Positions 35,334-44,725 of a DNA stretch of 46,278 bases are shown piece after piece. The position numbers and the translations under genes were made by a program. Below the pieces are notes generated by a model. It saw only the letters and a list, made by a program, of their open reading frames with translations, was not told where the DNA came from and searched no databases. Every line of letters starts with the position of its first letter. Within the stretch, counting starts at the first letter, position 1. This stretch comes from Magnetovibrio sp. (GTDB lineage: Bacteria; Pseudomonadota; Alphaproteobacteria; Rhodospirillales; Casp-alpha2), in the NCBI GenBank assembly GCA_002722175.1, contig PBKU01000037.1, forward strand, positions 1-46,278, read 5' to 3'.

Positions 35334-36575
35334 ATGTCTGAACGAGAAAAAGATTCGTTTCCGGACCTGCTTGCGGGCATTCGTGTTCTGGATTTGACCC
35401 GGATTTTAGCTGGTCCTACTGCAACGCAGTTATTAGGTGATCTGGGAGCAGATGTTATTAAGGTTGAGCGTCCTGGTTATGGCGATGATACCAGGACCTG
35501 GGGGCCGCCCTTTGTGAAAGATAGCAAAAATATGGATACTAGCGAGAGTGCGTATTATCTCTCTGCAAACCGCAACAAACGTTCTGTTGCTATCGACTTT
35601 TCACAGCCAAAAGGTAAGGAGCTTCTAAAACAACTTCTCGCATCGAGCGATGTGCTTATCCATAATTTTAAAGTCGGTGGACTTGAGAAATATAAACTTG
35701 GCTATAATGACCTAAAGGATGATTTCCCAACTTTAGTTTATTGTGCAATTACAGGGTATGGTCAGACCGGTCCGCATGCGGAGCGCGCCGGATATGACTT
35801 TCTAGCTCAGGCTGCTGGAGGATTGATGAGTGTTACTGGCGAGGAAGGCGGACAACCCATTAAAGTTGGTGTTGCTATAGCAGACATAGTTTGTGGTATG
35901 TATGCTGCAACGGCAATCTTAGCCGCAGTTAGGTATCGAGATTCAACTGGGACAGGCCAAATGATAGACTTAGGGCTTCTGGATACTCAAATTGCTTTTC
36001 TTGCTAACCAAGGTATAAATTACTTGCTTTCAAAAACACCACCTCAACGCCTTGGAAATGCTCACCCGAATGTTGTGCCCTATCAGGTTTTTCAAGCCTC
36101 AGACGGTTTTTTTGTCTTGGCAATCGGGAACGATCAGCAGTTTTTCAAGTTTTGCAAGTTTGCCAATGCGCTCGAATTGGTTGCGGACCGGCGGTTTAGG
36201 AATAATTCGGATCGAGTGTCCAATCGAGACTTGTTAATTAAAAAAATAAATGAATTAACCTGTTTAAGGACCGTAGATGAATGGGTAAAGGGTCTTGCTG
36301 GCCAAGGGGTTCCGGTTGGTCCAATAAATAACATTGAAGAAGCCCTCAATGACGAACAAGTAAAGCACCGTAAAGGTGTAATTGACATGCCTTATCCGTT
36401 AGCAAAGTCAGGAAAAGTGGAACTTCTTGCCAATCCCATTAAGTTTTCCTTATCCCCGGTTAGTTACCGGTATGCCCCCCCTCGTCTTGGAGAACACACA
36501 AAGGAAGTTTTAGTTGAGATATTGGGGATAAAGGAGGAAGAGTTGGAGCATCTTGCCAGTGAAAAAATAATTTGA
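35334..36575 (+). CDS. CaiB/BaiF-type (class III) CoA transferase
   Basis: Class III CoA transferase of 413 residues, which moves CoA between carboxylic acids. N-terminal signature GIRVLDLTRILAGPTATQLLGDLGADVIKVE, seen here in pieces from residue 15, is standard, as is NFKVGGLEKYKLGYNDL. The catalytic aspartate is likely Asp184 in GVAIADIVCGMY, the position of Asp169 in formyl-CoA transferase. It starts at an ATG with no strong ribosome site. Neighbours are the PhyH dioxygenase before it and msrB after it. The acid that is activated is unknown; it is not the CaiB of a full cai operon. Confidence 0.92.
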   Translation: MSEREKDSFPDLLAGIRVLDLTRILAGPTATQLLGDLGADVIKVERPGYGDDTRTWGPPFVKDSKNMDTSESAYYLSANRNKRSVAIDFSQPKGKELLKQLLASSDVLIHNFKVGGLEKYKLGYNDLKDDFPTLVYCAITGYGQTGPHAERAGYDFLAQAAGGLMSVTGEEGGQPIKVGVAIADIVCGMYAATAILAAVRYRDSTGTGQMIDLGLLDTQIAFLANQGINYLLSKTPPQRLGNAHPNVVPYQVFQASDGFFVLAIGNDQQFFKFCKFANALELVADRRFRNNSDRVSNRDLLIKKINELTCLRTVDEWVKGLAGQGVPVGPINNIEEALNDEQVKHRKGVIDMPYPLAKSGKVELLANPIKFSLSPVSYRYAPPRLGEHTKEVLVEILGIKEEELEHLASEKII

Positions 36576-36727
36576 AATCTTTCCAACTGTTATTCCGCCT
36601 CCTGTTAACCGACAGCCATACTATAGTCGAATTTTAACGAGGCTAGTTAGAAACAAAGGTGTTGAAGTTAAAGAAACGGTTAACCCATGAACTGATTAGA
36701 TATTTGGGTGCAAAATGGAGAAAATTG

Positions 36728-37123
36728 ATGAAAAAAAGGATGGAGCGAAGCGATGCCGAGTGGCGCAAAAAACTAACGGAAGAACAGTACAAAGTACTTC
36801 GCCTCAAATATACTGAACCGCCATTTTCTGGCAAGTTTAATGAAAGTAAAGTGCGGGGAATCTACCATTGTGCTGGGTGCGGAAATCCACTGTTTGCATC
36901 AAGTGCAAAATTTGATTCTGGAACGGGATGGCCGTCTTTTTGGGAGCCAATTGCCTCTGTTGCGGTTGGTCATGAAGAAGACTACAGTCACTCCATGGTG
37001 CGCACCGAGGTTCATTGTTCATCGTGCGCCGGGCATTTAGGTCACGTATTTTCAGATGGGCCAGAGCCTTCAGGGCAAAGATATTGCATTAATTCTGCAG
37101 CGCTCAACTTTAAGACGGAATAA
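36728..37123 (+). CDS. msrB: Peptide-methionine (R)-S-oxide reductase MsrB
   Basis: Repairs methionine-R-sulfoxide in proteins. The 131-residue product has the zinc-binding pairs CAGCGNPLF and CSSCAGHLGHVF, the SGTGWPSFWEP substrate region, and the catalytic cysteine in GQRYCINSAALNF. The ATG at 36728 has GGAG eight bases upstream; a longer reading from 36659 adds residues not seen in the family. It lies between the CoA transferase and the molybdenum hydroxylase on the same strand. Its place inside this catabolic run is odd but may be chance. Confidence 0.94.
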   Translation: MKKRMERSDAEWRKKLTEEQYKVLRLKYTEPPFSGKFNESKVRGIYHCAGCGNPLFASSAKFDSGTGWPSFWEPIASVAVGHEEDYSHSMVRTEVHCSSCAGHLGHVFSDGPEPSGQRYCINSAALNFKTE

Positions 37124-37238
37124 AGCGGTCATTGTCGTACAGATTCTAAAAAGTCCAAGGAAAAGAGGAAATGAATTTTGTAATGACATCAAAAATCTTG
37201 AAATACACTTAAACAAGCTAATAGGACCGACTGCTGCG

Positions 37239-37712
37239 ATGACAAGAGTATCCCTTGAAGTAAATGGCAAAAAAACGAGTATAGATATTCCGGACAATAC
37301 ATTGTTGTCAACTTTCTTGCGTGAGCATCTTAATCTAAAGGGAACGCATATTGGTTGCGATACAAGTCAATGCGGTGCGTGTGTTGTTATCGTAAACGGT
37401 AAAACAGTTAAAAGCTGTACTATGTTGGCATTGCAGGCAGCAGGATCAAGGGTCGAAACGGTAGAAAGCCTCTGTGACGATGGTAAGCTTCACCCAATGC
37501 AAAGGGCTTTTCATGAATATCATGCGTTGCAATGCGGCTTTTGTACTCCGGGAATGCTAATGACTGCTGTTGCTTTAGCGAAAAAAGGTAAGGAGATTGA
37601 CGAGCTTTCAGTTAGGACTGAGTTGGAAGGCAACTTGTGTCGATGTACTGGATACCAGAATATCGTTGCAGCTATATTAGCTGGTGCTAAGAAAATGCGG
37701 ACGCAGACATGA
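37239..37712 (+). CDS. Molybdenum hydroxylase small subunit (2x[2Fe-2S], CoxS type)
   Basis: Iron-sulfur subunit of a xanthine dehydrogenase-family enzyme, 157 residues. The N-terminal ferredoxin cluster uses GCDTSQCGACVV and a further cysteine in KSCTMLA. The second cluster uses CGFCTPGM and NLCRCTGY. It passes electrons from the molybdenum centre to the FAD subunit. The ATG at 37239 gives the normal N-terminus; upstream in-frame residues back to 37056 overlap msrB and are not family-like. The stop overlaps the next start (ATGA), so the three subunits are coupled. Confidence 0.93.
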   Translation: MTRVSLEVNGKKTSIDIPDNTLLSTFLREHLNLKGTHIGCDTSQCGACVVIVNGKTVKSCTMLALQAAGSRVETVESLCDDGKLHPMQRAFHEYHALQCGFCTPGMLMTAVALAKKGKEIDELSVRTELEGNLCRCTGYQNIVAAILAGAKKMRTQT

Positions 37713-38518
37713 TTAATTTTTCATTCCAGAAGCCAACTAGTATTACTGATGCGGTAACGGCATTGTCCAAATCAGAGGACGGGTTATTTCTAGCAGGAGG
37801 GCAGACCTTGATCCCAGTATTAAAACAACGACTTGCGATGCCATGCGATATTATTGATTTAGGAGATATTAATGACTTAAAAGGTATTGTTGCGAAGAAA
37901 CATTCAGTTTTAATAGGTGCAACAACCACGCATTCTGAAGTGGAAGCATCACCAGTTGTTCGAGAGCATATACCAGCTTTAGCAGAACTGGCCGGCCACA
38001 TTGGCGATCCTCACGTTCGTAACCTTGGAACTTTAGGCGGCTCGCTGGCAAACAACGACCCATCAGCAGATTATCCGGCAGCTGTTCTTGGTTTGGGGGC
38101 AACTATCCATACAAATCAGCGGTCTATATCAAGTGATGAGTTTTTTGTTGGTTTATTTCAAACAGCATTAGATCCTGGTGAAATGATTGTCCGTGTTGAA
38201 TTTCCTATTCCCGAGAAGTCGGGTTATGCAAAATTCCCCAACCCTGCTTCACGCTATGCAATTGTAGGGGTGTTTGTATCGAGCTTTTCAGGAAGTGTGA
38301 GGGTATCTGTAACTGGAGCGGAGTCGTGTGTTTTTCGTCAAGTTTCCTTCGAAGAAGCGCTTGCGGAACATTTTGCGATAGATGCCCTGACAGACTTTGC
38401 CGTTCCAAGTGACCGGTTTAATAGCGATTTACATGCTTCTGCTGAATACCGTGCACAATTAGTACGGGTGATGGCATGCAGAGCTATCATAATGATTGAC
38501 GAAGAAAAAAAACAATGA
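37709..38518 (+). CDS. Molybdenum hydroxylase FAD subunit (CoxM type)
   Basis: FAD-binding subunit of the same enzyme, 269 residues, vanillyl-alcohol-oxidase-type fold. The FAD motifs are FLAGGQTLIPVLK (the AGG-S/T loop) and TLGGSLANNDPSADYPA. It begins FSFQKPTSITDAV, as usual. Start and stop both overlap the neighbours by four bases (ATGA). There is no added domain. It shuttles electrons onward to an unknown acceptor, which may be a quinone or oxygen. Confidence 0.93.
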   Translation: MINFSFQKPTSITDAVTALSKSEDGLFLAGGQTLIPVLKQRLAMPCDIIDLGDINDLKGIVAKKHSVLIGATTTHSEVEASPVVREHIPALAELAGHIGDPHVRNLGTLGGSLANNDPSADYPAAVLGLGATIHTNQRSISSDEFFVGLFQTALDPGEMIVRVEFPIPEKSGYAKFPNPASRYAIVGVFVSSFSGSVRVSVTGAESCVFRQVSFEEALAEHFAIDALTDFAVPSDRFNSDLHASAEYRAQLVRVMACRAIIMIDEEKKQ

Positions 38519-40845
38519 AAGCCTTAGGGAGTATCGGAAAGAGCATAAAGCGAAGCGAAGACAAGCGTTTTCTGACAGGTCAAGGCAAATACGTTGATGA
38601 TATTAATCTTCCTAATCAAGTATATGCCGCATTCCTGCGTTCCCCATATGCACATGCAATTATTAATAGAATTGATACCTCGGGAGCTCTGGGTTCTCCC
38701 GGTGTTTCCCTCGTAGTTACGGGCACTGATTGGTTGAAAGAAAATTATGGGCCGTTGCCATGTACATCGCGGATAAATACCTTTGTTGGCGGGGAGAAAA
38801 TGAAGGTGCCACCCAGGCATTGCCTAGCAATTGACCGTGTTCGTTTTGTTGGTGAGATAGTAGCAATGGTTGTTGCAGAAACAAAGCCTTCAGCGCTTCA
38901 TGCTGTAGAACTCATTGAAGTAGATTATGAAGAATTAGAAGTGGTAACCGATCCAGAGGAAGCTCTCAAACCGGGGGCGCCTCAGATTTGGGATGACATA
39001 CCTAATAATTTATGTCTTGATTTTGAGCTAGGTGACAGAATCAAGACGGCAGCAGCTTTTGATAGTGCCCATTATATAATTTCTAGAAAAATTAAAAACA
39101 ACCGAGTTGCAGGAGTTCCTATTGAGCCGCGTGGTGCTATTGCTAATTATGACGATGATACCAAACGTCTAACTCTTTTTAATTCATCTCAGAACATTCA
39201 TGAAAATCGAGACGCCTACGCGATTGATGTGCTGAAAATTGAGAAGGAAAAACTTCATCATGTTGCTCCGGATATAGGGGGTGGCTTCGGTGTGAAAAAT
39301 GGCACTTATCCGGAGCCTCCATTAATCTTGCACGCCGCAAAAAAACTCTGCAGACCAGTTAAATGGGTAGCAGATCGGTCGGAGAGCTTTTTGTCAGACA
39401 CCCAAGGCCGTGGTCAAGTCAGCACGGTATCTCTAGCACTTACAAAAGAAGGAAAATTTTTAGGGTTGCGGGTTGAAACAGTTGGGAATTTAGGTGCCTA
39501 TTGCGGCACAATTGGGCCTTTTACCCCAACAGCAGGAACAGCTCGTACCCAAGGTGGGCCGTATGGTTTTGCTTCTATATACTATTATGCCAAGGTGGTC
39601 TTTACTAATACGGCGATAATGGCCCCATACAGGGGGGCTGGCAGGCCAGAAGCGGCTTTTCAACTTGAGCGAATTATTGAAGAAACTGCGCGAGAATTAG
39701 ATTTTGATCCAATTGAGTTAAGGAAAAAGAATTTAATTCAGGCAAAGACTCTGCCCCTAAGAACTGCTATGGGCTTGGATATTGATAGTGGTAATTTCGT
39801 CGAAGTTTTTGACCAGGCCCTCTCTTTGACTGATCGAACAGGTTTTTCGGCACGAGCATCTGCTGCAACCAGGCGAGGTAAACTTTACGGATTTGCAATA
39901 GCACCTTATCTGGAATGCACAGGAGGGGGCTCTAAAGAATTTGCTGGAATTACTGTCCGTGATGACAACAAAATAGAACTTTCAGTTGGGAGCCATTCGA
40001 CCGGGACCGGACATGAAACATCTTTTGCACAACTGCTATCTGGGTATTTAGGGATTGGGGTGGATAGTATAGTGTTTTTTCAAGGAGATACTGATCGAAC
40101 GCCATTTGGTGGCGGGCATGGGGGATCACGGGGAATGGAGGTTGGTGGCAGCGCAGTGTATGAAGCTGCATCTACTTTCATTAAAAAAGGTCGCTTATTA
40201 GCCGCTTATATTTTAGGTGTGGAGAACTCACGACTTCAATTTTCAAACGGTGTATTTTTTGTTTCAGGCACAGATAAGTCGGTTACATCCGAGGATTTAA
40301 TCGCGCAATCCGCCGGTTCAGAAGTAATTAACGGCGAATTCGGGTATGGTTATTTAAACGTTTCGGCAACCTTTGAACGAGAAATTATGTCAATCCCGAA
40401 TGGTTGCCATGCATGTGAGGTTGAAGTAGATCCAGAAACTGGTGGAATAAATATTGTCAATTACTGGGCTGTTGACGATTTTGGAACTATCGTGAACGGG
40501 ATGTTGACCGATGGCCAGGTAATGGGAGCGGTCGCTCAGGGGATCGGGCAGGCGCTCATGGAGGAATCCGTTTATGCTGATTCAGGTCAACTAATGACGG
40601 GCTCACTCATTGATTATGCACTGCCCAGAGCTTTTGATGTTCCAAACATTAGGATTCAATATTACGAAGAGGCGCCTACTAAAAAAAACCCACTTGGTGT
40701 TAAGGGAGCAGGAGAAGCGGGTTGCGTAGCTGCCCCTCATGTTGTGTTTAATGCAATAGCGGATGCCCTTAGAAATTTTAATATTGAGAGCTTAGATATG
40801 CCCCTTACTTCGGAAAAAATCTGGCGCACAATTCATCGCCGATGA
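38515..40845 (+). CDS. Molybdenum hydroxylase large subunit, form II CoxL-like
   Basis: Catalytic molybdopterin cytosine dinucleotide subunit, 776 residues. GGGFGVKN at about 256-262 and PYRGAGR at 371-377 mark it as a form II (CoxL-like) protein. The bona fide CO dehydrogenase motif with the Cu-binding cysteine (CSFR in place of GAGR) is absent. The catalytic base glutamate is in VKGAGEAGC (about Glu734). The enzyme therefore probably hydroxylates an organic substrate with water. The presence of a CoA transferase and dioxygenase 2 kb upstream suggests a catabolic pathway. No coxD/E/F-type maturation gene is in the window. Confidence 0.93.
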   Translation: MKALGSIGKSIKRSEDKRFLTGQGKYVDDINLPNQVYAAFLRSPYAHAIINRIDTSGALGSPGVSLVVTGTDWLKENYGPLPCTSRINTFVGGEKMKVPPRHCLAIDRVRFVGEIVAMVVAETKPSALHAVELIEVDYEELEVVTDPEEALKPGAPQIWDDIPNNLCLDFELGDRIKTAAAFDSAHYIISRKIKNNRVAGVPIEPRGAIANYDDDTKRLTLFNSSQNIHENRDAYAIDVLKIEKEKLHHVAPDIGGGFGVKNGTYPEPPLILHAAKKLCRPVKWVADRSESFLSDTQGRGQVSTVSLALTKEGKFLGLRVETVGNLGAYCGTIGPFTPTAGTARTQGGPYGFASIYYYAKVVFTNTAIMAPYRGAGRPEAAFQLERIIEETARELDFDPIELRKKNLIQAKTLPLRTAMGLDIDSGNFVEVFDQALSLTDRTGFSARASAATRRGKLYGFAIAPYLECTGGGSKEFAGITVRDDNKIELSVGSHSTGTGHETSFAQLLSGYLGIGVDSIVFFQGDTDRTPFGGGHGGSRGMEVGGSAVYEAASTFIKKGRLLAAYILGVENSRLQFSNGVFFVSGTDKSVTSEDLIAQSAGSEVINGEFGYGYLNVSATFEREIMSIPNGCHACEVEVDPETGGINIVNYWAVDDFGTIVNGMLTDGQVMGAVAQGIGQALMEESVYADSGQLMTGSLIDYALPRAFDVPNIRIQYYEEAPTKKNPLGVKGAGEAGCVAAPHVVFNAIADALRNFNIESLDMPLTSEKIWRTIHRR

Positions 40846-40961
40846 CGAAAGGTATGGGTAATTCGAAATATTAGGAGCCTTTACAACCGACATTTATCTA
40901 GGAGTTCATTAAGCAGTTCGTTTGGGAAAGGGGTAGGGTTTTAACAACGTATCGACTGAGC

Positions 40962-41918
40962 CTAAGGGCTGCTGCTTTTGTTAAAAAGAGAGTGAATAGC
41001 CTGTTCTCCGATGGCGAAGCGAAGTTGGCGTCCCACGTCTTCACCAATTAGCTGTGCATCGCTGGCTGCCCCTGTTTCCTTGCATCTCCAAATTTTTGTT
41101 CCATCAGGTTTTGCTACAAGCCCCCGGAGGGTTAGCTTTCCCTGTGAAATTCTGGCTAACCCTGCGATTGGTGTGTTACAGGAACCATTTAGCTCCTTAA
41201 GCATCGCCCGCTCAGCAATTACTTGCGTCGCACTTTCAAAGTGATTTAAGTGTTTTAGCAATTCATATAGTTTTCCGTTGGATTTTAGACAAGAGACAAT
41301 AAGTGCCCCTTGGCCAACAGCAGGGAGCATAGTATTTATCGAGAGCACTTCTGTCGCTGCACTTTGCAGATCTAATCGCTTTAAGCCCGAAACTGCTAGA
41401 AATGTTGCATCGGCAATCCCTGAATTTATTTTGTCAATTCTTGTCTGAACATTTCCACGTAGCGGTATCACCTCAATATTTTTTTTGCAGGCAAGAAGTT
41501 GAGATTTGCGACGAAGAGATGTGGTCCCAACTGTTGCTCCATCAGGGAGCTGTGATAGCTTTTTTCGTGATTTTGATATAAAGGCATCTCTCGGGTCCTC
41601 TCGTTCCAAAATAGCGGCATTGATAATTTCGTTTTGAAGAAAAGTTGGGACATCTTTTGCTGAATGGACAGCGCAATCAATTGCTTTTTCTTGGAGGGCT
41701 TGATCAATCTCTTTAGAAAACAACTCTTTCCCGCCCAATTCAGATAAGAGTATATTTTTAAATTTGTCGCCTGAAGTTATTATTGGAACAAGTTGTATCC
41801 TATAATTCTCAATCAATTCAGGACTTAGAGCGAAAAGCCTGTTCTGTACATGGGTAGCCTGCCTTATCGCAAGGGGGCTCCCACGTGTTCCAATTTTAAT
41901 TATTCCAAATGATGACAT
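40962..41918 (-). CDS. hemC: Porphobilinogen deaminase (hydroxymethylbilane synthase)
   Basis: Haem and corrinoid pathway enzyme that links four porphobilinogens into hydroxymethylbilane. The dipyrromethane cofactor cysteine is Cys247 in LNGSCNTPIAG. Family signatures KIGTRGSPLAIRQA, AVHSAKDVPT, TSLRRKSQL and RGNVQTR are intact. Length 318 is normal. It is convergent with the molybdenum hydroxylase (116 bases apart, nothing recognised between) and follows the aminopeptidase gene on the same strand. Confidence 0.96.
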   Translation of the reverse strand: MSSFGIIKIGTRGSPLAIRQATHVQNRLFALSPELIENYRIQLVPIITSGDKFKNILLSELGGKELFSKEIDQALQEKAIDCAVHSAKDVPTFLQNEIINAAILEREDPRDAFISKSRKKLSQLPDGATVGTTSLRRKSQLLACKKNIEVIPLRGNVQTRIDKINSGIADATFLAVSGLKRLDLQSAATEVLSINTMLPAVGQGALIVSCLKSNGKLYELLKHLNHFESATQVIAERAMLKELNGSCNTPIAGLARISQGKLTLRGLVAKPDGTKIWRCKETGAASDAQLIGEDVGRQLRFAIGEQAIHSLFNKSSSP

Positions 41919-42015
41919 ATCTAGCTAGATTAACAAATGTATAAAAATCAGTATAGCTTTAATGGTTTCTACCTCTGGCTTGAAAACTAGTGATATCAGT
42001 ACTGCAAAAAGCAAC

Positions 42016-44043
42016 CTAATTTGGGGTGAAGGTTTTTGTGGCATCTGCAAGCCACATTTGATCTGGTTTCTTTAATTTGGGTCGAATTTTTTCTAATATA
42101 CTAGAATGATATATGTTCAGCCATTCAATTTCGCTGCGGGTCATTAGCTGCTTTTTAATTAAGGAAAGATTTATTGGGACGAGCGTCAATGTTTCAAACC
42201 CAAGAATTTTTCTTTTTGACGTTTTGTATGGTTGCTTATTAGTTACTAGCACCAAACTTTCTATTCGAATTCCAAATTCGCTTTTCTTATAATATCCAGG
42301 CTCATTAGAAATGATCATTCCAGGTTCAAGTGGTATGTTGTTACATAGTTTTGATATGCGGTGTGGGCCTTCATGCACTGATAAGTAGCTACCTACACCG
42401 TGGCCAGTGCCATGGTCAAAATCTAAACCAGCGTCCCATAGGTATTGTCGGGCTAGGACATCAAGTTGTGACCCAGTCGTTCCCTCTGGAAAAGAGACCG
42501 TCGCGAGTGCTATATGCCCTTTTAGAACGCGTGTGTAACATTCACGCATTTCATCGGTTGGCGTTCCAATCGGGATAGTTCGAGTTACGTCCGTTGTCCC
42601 AGCATGGTGTTGTGCGCCGCAGTCAAGAAGAAAAAGTTCCCCATTCTGCAGGTTTCGGTTTGTTTCTTTTGTGACACGGTAATGGACAATTGCGCCGTTA
42701 GGTCCACTAGCAGTTATTGCCGGAAAGCTAGGACCGCGATAATTAGGGTCCTCCATGCGTATCCGTTCTAGCCTTTCATCGATCATCAACTCGTTGACTA
42801 TACCTTTTTTGATCGTTCTATCCAGCCAGGAAAAAAGAGTGCAAAGGGCTGCTCCGTCCCGTTCATGTGCAATTCGCGCTCCATCAATTTCTGTACTGTT
42901 TTTATAAGACTTTGGGAGTTGGCAAGGGTCATTGCCTTTGCAGATTATACCCCCCTTTTTACGCAGAAAACTTTCGATCCAATACGGCGCGCTGGATGTT
43001 TCTAAACGGACCCTGGAGGTTTTCTGGACTAATCGAGCGAGTGATCTCTGAAGAGAATCTAGGCCTGAAATCTCAACTTCTTTGCCAAGATGCCGAATGG
43101 CTTTAGGTGTCAGCTTCCGGCGGTCAACAAACAATTCAATAGTTCCGGTGCGATGCAAAATAGCAAAGCACAGCACTAAGGGGGAAAAGGGGATATCATT
43201 ACCCCGTATGTTTAGCAGCCAACAGATAGAGTCTGGTTTTGTCAAAACGGCTGCATCGAGGTTTTCCTTTAGTAAAAAACGGGTTAAACGGTTTTTCTTG
43301 ATTGATGCTGTTTCCCCGGCATATTTTTTTATATGGGGCAGAACAGGGGAGATAGGGCGGGCGGGTTGTGATGACCAAATCACGTCAATTGGATTGTAAT
43401 TAGTCGGTATTAAGGTTACCCCAAGATCAGAAAATTTCTTTTTATAACGGTTGACCTGGTCACCGGTTAGCAGCCAGGGGTCAAACCCAATGCGGATGTT
43501 TTGACGGGCGTGGATCGCTATCCAGTCTGCCGGCCCCATGTTAGAAAACATCTCATGGGAAAATATCTTGTGATCAACTTCTTGTTTTACCTGGATAGCA
43601 TACCGTCCATCCACAAAAATAGCAGCTTTTCTAGGCAATACAACGGCGACTCCAGCGGACCCAGAAAACCCAGTTAGCCACCACAATCGTTCAGAATGTC
43701 TTGCGATATACTCACCTTGGTGCCTATCTGATTTAGGGATGATATAGCCGTCCAGATTCCGTTTGCATAGTTCAATACGCAAGATTTTGATACGTTGGAG
43801 ATTTGTTTTGTGTGATAATCCATCTGACGCCAAAGAAATTTGTTTTAATGAGTGTAAAAGTTCCTTTTCTAGCCTGGGGATCGGTCTAGCTGCAACTAAC
43901 CTTACCCATTCACGAAAGCGGAAGTTGTCTGGAGCTGCTGCAATACCTTTGATCAAGCTTTCGAGTTTCGCAGGTGAGTAGTTCTCGCCAGCCTTTGAAA
44001 GAAGAGGGATTAGGTGTTTAAAACTAAAACATTTTTCTAGCAT
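42016..44043 (-). CDS. Xaa-Pro aminopeptidase (M24B) with N-terminal extension
   Basis: Dimetal aminopeptidase P of the long type, cleaving N-terminal residues before proline. The creatinase-like N-domains start at about residue 78 (NLQRIKILRIELCKRNLDGY) and include WLTGFSGSAGVAVVL. All five metal ligands are seen: Asp in FLLDCGAQ, Asp in TTDVTRTI, His in GTGHGVGSY, Glu in SNEPGYY and Glu in GIRIES. At 675 residues it is longer than the usual roughly 600. The extra 75 or so N-terminal residues (for example KAGENYSPAKLESLIKG) are charged and helical with no membrane segment. Their role is unknown. Confidence 0.92.
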   Translation of the reverse strand: MLEKCFSFKHLIPLLSKAGENYSPAKLESLIKGIAAAPDNFRFREWVRLVAARPIPRLEKELLHSLKQISLASDGLSHKTNLQRIKILRIELCKRNLDGYIIPKSDRHQGEYIARHSERLWWLTGFSGSAGVAVVLPRKAAIFVDGRYAIQVKQEVDHKIFSHEMFSNMGPADWIAIHARQNIRIGFDPWLLTGDQVNRYKKKFSDLGVTLIPTNYNPIDVIWSSQPARPISPVLPHIKKYAGETASIKKNRLTRFLLKENLDAAVLTKPDSICWLLNIRGNDIPFSPLVLCFAILHRTGTIELFVDRRKLTPKAIRHLGKEVEISGLDSLQRSLARLVQKTSRVRLETSSAPYWIESFLRKKGGIICKGNDPCQLPKSYKNSTEIDGARIAHERDGAALCTLFSWLDRTIKKGIVNELMIDERLERIRMEDPNYRGPSFPAITASGPNGAIVHYRVTKETNRNLQNGELFLLDCGAQHHAGTTDVTRTIPIGTPTDEMRECYTRVLKGHIALATVSFPEGTTGSQLDVLARQYLWDAGLDFDHGTGHGVGSYLSVHEGPHRISKLCNNIPLEPGMIISNEPGYYKKSEFGIRIESLVLVTNKQPYKTSKRKILGFETLTLVPINLSLIKKQLMTRSEIEWLNIYHSSILEKIRPKLKKPDQMWLADATKTFTPN

Positions 44044-44261
44044 GATAGTAGATACCGAGGGACAATGTTAAATTATCATAATGACAAGAAATTATTAAAT
44101 GCATTAAAAGGTAGTTAACGAGTTATGCGAATTTCACATTTCTGAATTGTAAAAAAAGATATTCTTCTCTGACCACATTAGTTTTATAAACCTGTCTTGC
44201 TAGTTGAGTGCACACAGAATTATTAATACCGTAAAGATTATAAGAACGAAAAGGATAAAAA

Positions 44262-44678
44262 ATGTGGCCATATGATGAAATATATTTTAGAGGAATACAT
44301 CTCGGACGATATTCAGTGCATTACCAACAGAATTTCAATAGAAATACTTCAAGTTCGGAAAGCAGGGTTGCCGTTAAAAGTTTTGGGCGAAATGGAAAAA
44401 ACAAGCCAATCGGCAAAATATTTGCAGCATGGTTTAAGTCAGTTTTTTTCCTCCTGTCAAGTTACAACGAAAGTATCCGCCAAAAAGAACACCTTTACAG
44501 GCTGAACAACCATTTATTGAATGATATTGGCATTAGTCGTTCCGATATTGAGAGTATTTGTTCAGGTTCTTTTTGTCGGAATAGAGTAAAGGAAAACAGT
44601 GGAGTCGCACCACTTGCTTTGGTGATTAAAAAAACAACCAAAGGTGACCTTGAAAGGCCCAAAAAAATTGCCGCATAG
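44262..44678 (+). CDS. DUF1127 domain protein
   Basis: A 138-residue protein whose only recognisable part is the YjiS-like DUF1127 motif, LYRLNNHLLNDIGISRSDIES, at about residues 82-103. The 75 residues before it and the 35 after it are not conserved that I can tell. Small DUF1127 proteins in other alphaproteobacteria influence small-RNA, phosphate or carbon metabolism; this longer form may act differently. AAGGA ten bases before the ATG at 44262 supports the start. The 218-base gap before it contains no recognised feature. Confidence 0.8.
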   Translation: MWPYDEIYFRGIHLGRYSVHYQQNFNRNTSSSESRVAVKSFGRNGKNKPIGKIFAAWFKSVFFLLSSYNESIRQKEHLYRLNNHLLNDIGISRSDIESICSGSFCRNRVKENSGVAPLALVIKKTTKGDLERPKKIAA

Positions 44679-44725
44679 GTAGGCTTTAATCGGGATACCT
44701 TCATCTTTCAAAGAATATATATCTT

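Noticed and set aside
37239-40845. Carbon monoxide dehydrogenase (CoxSML)
   Set aside because: The large subunit has GAGR in place of CSFR at the active-site loop, so it is a form II-type hydroxylase.
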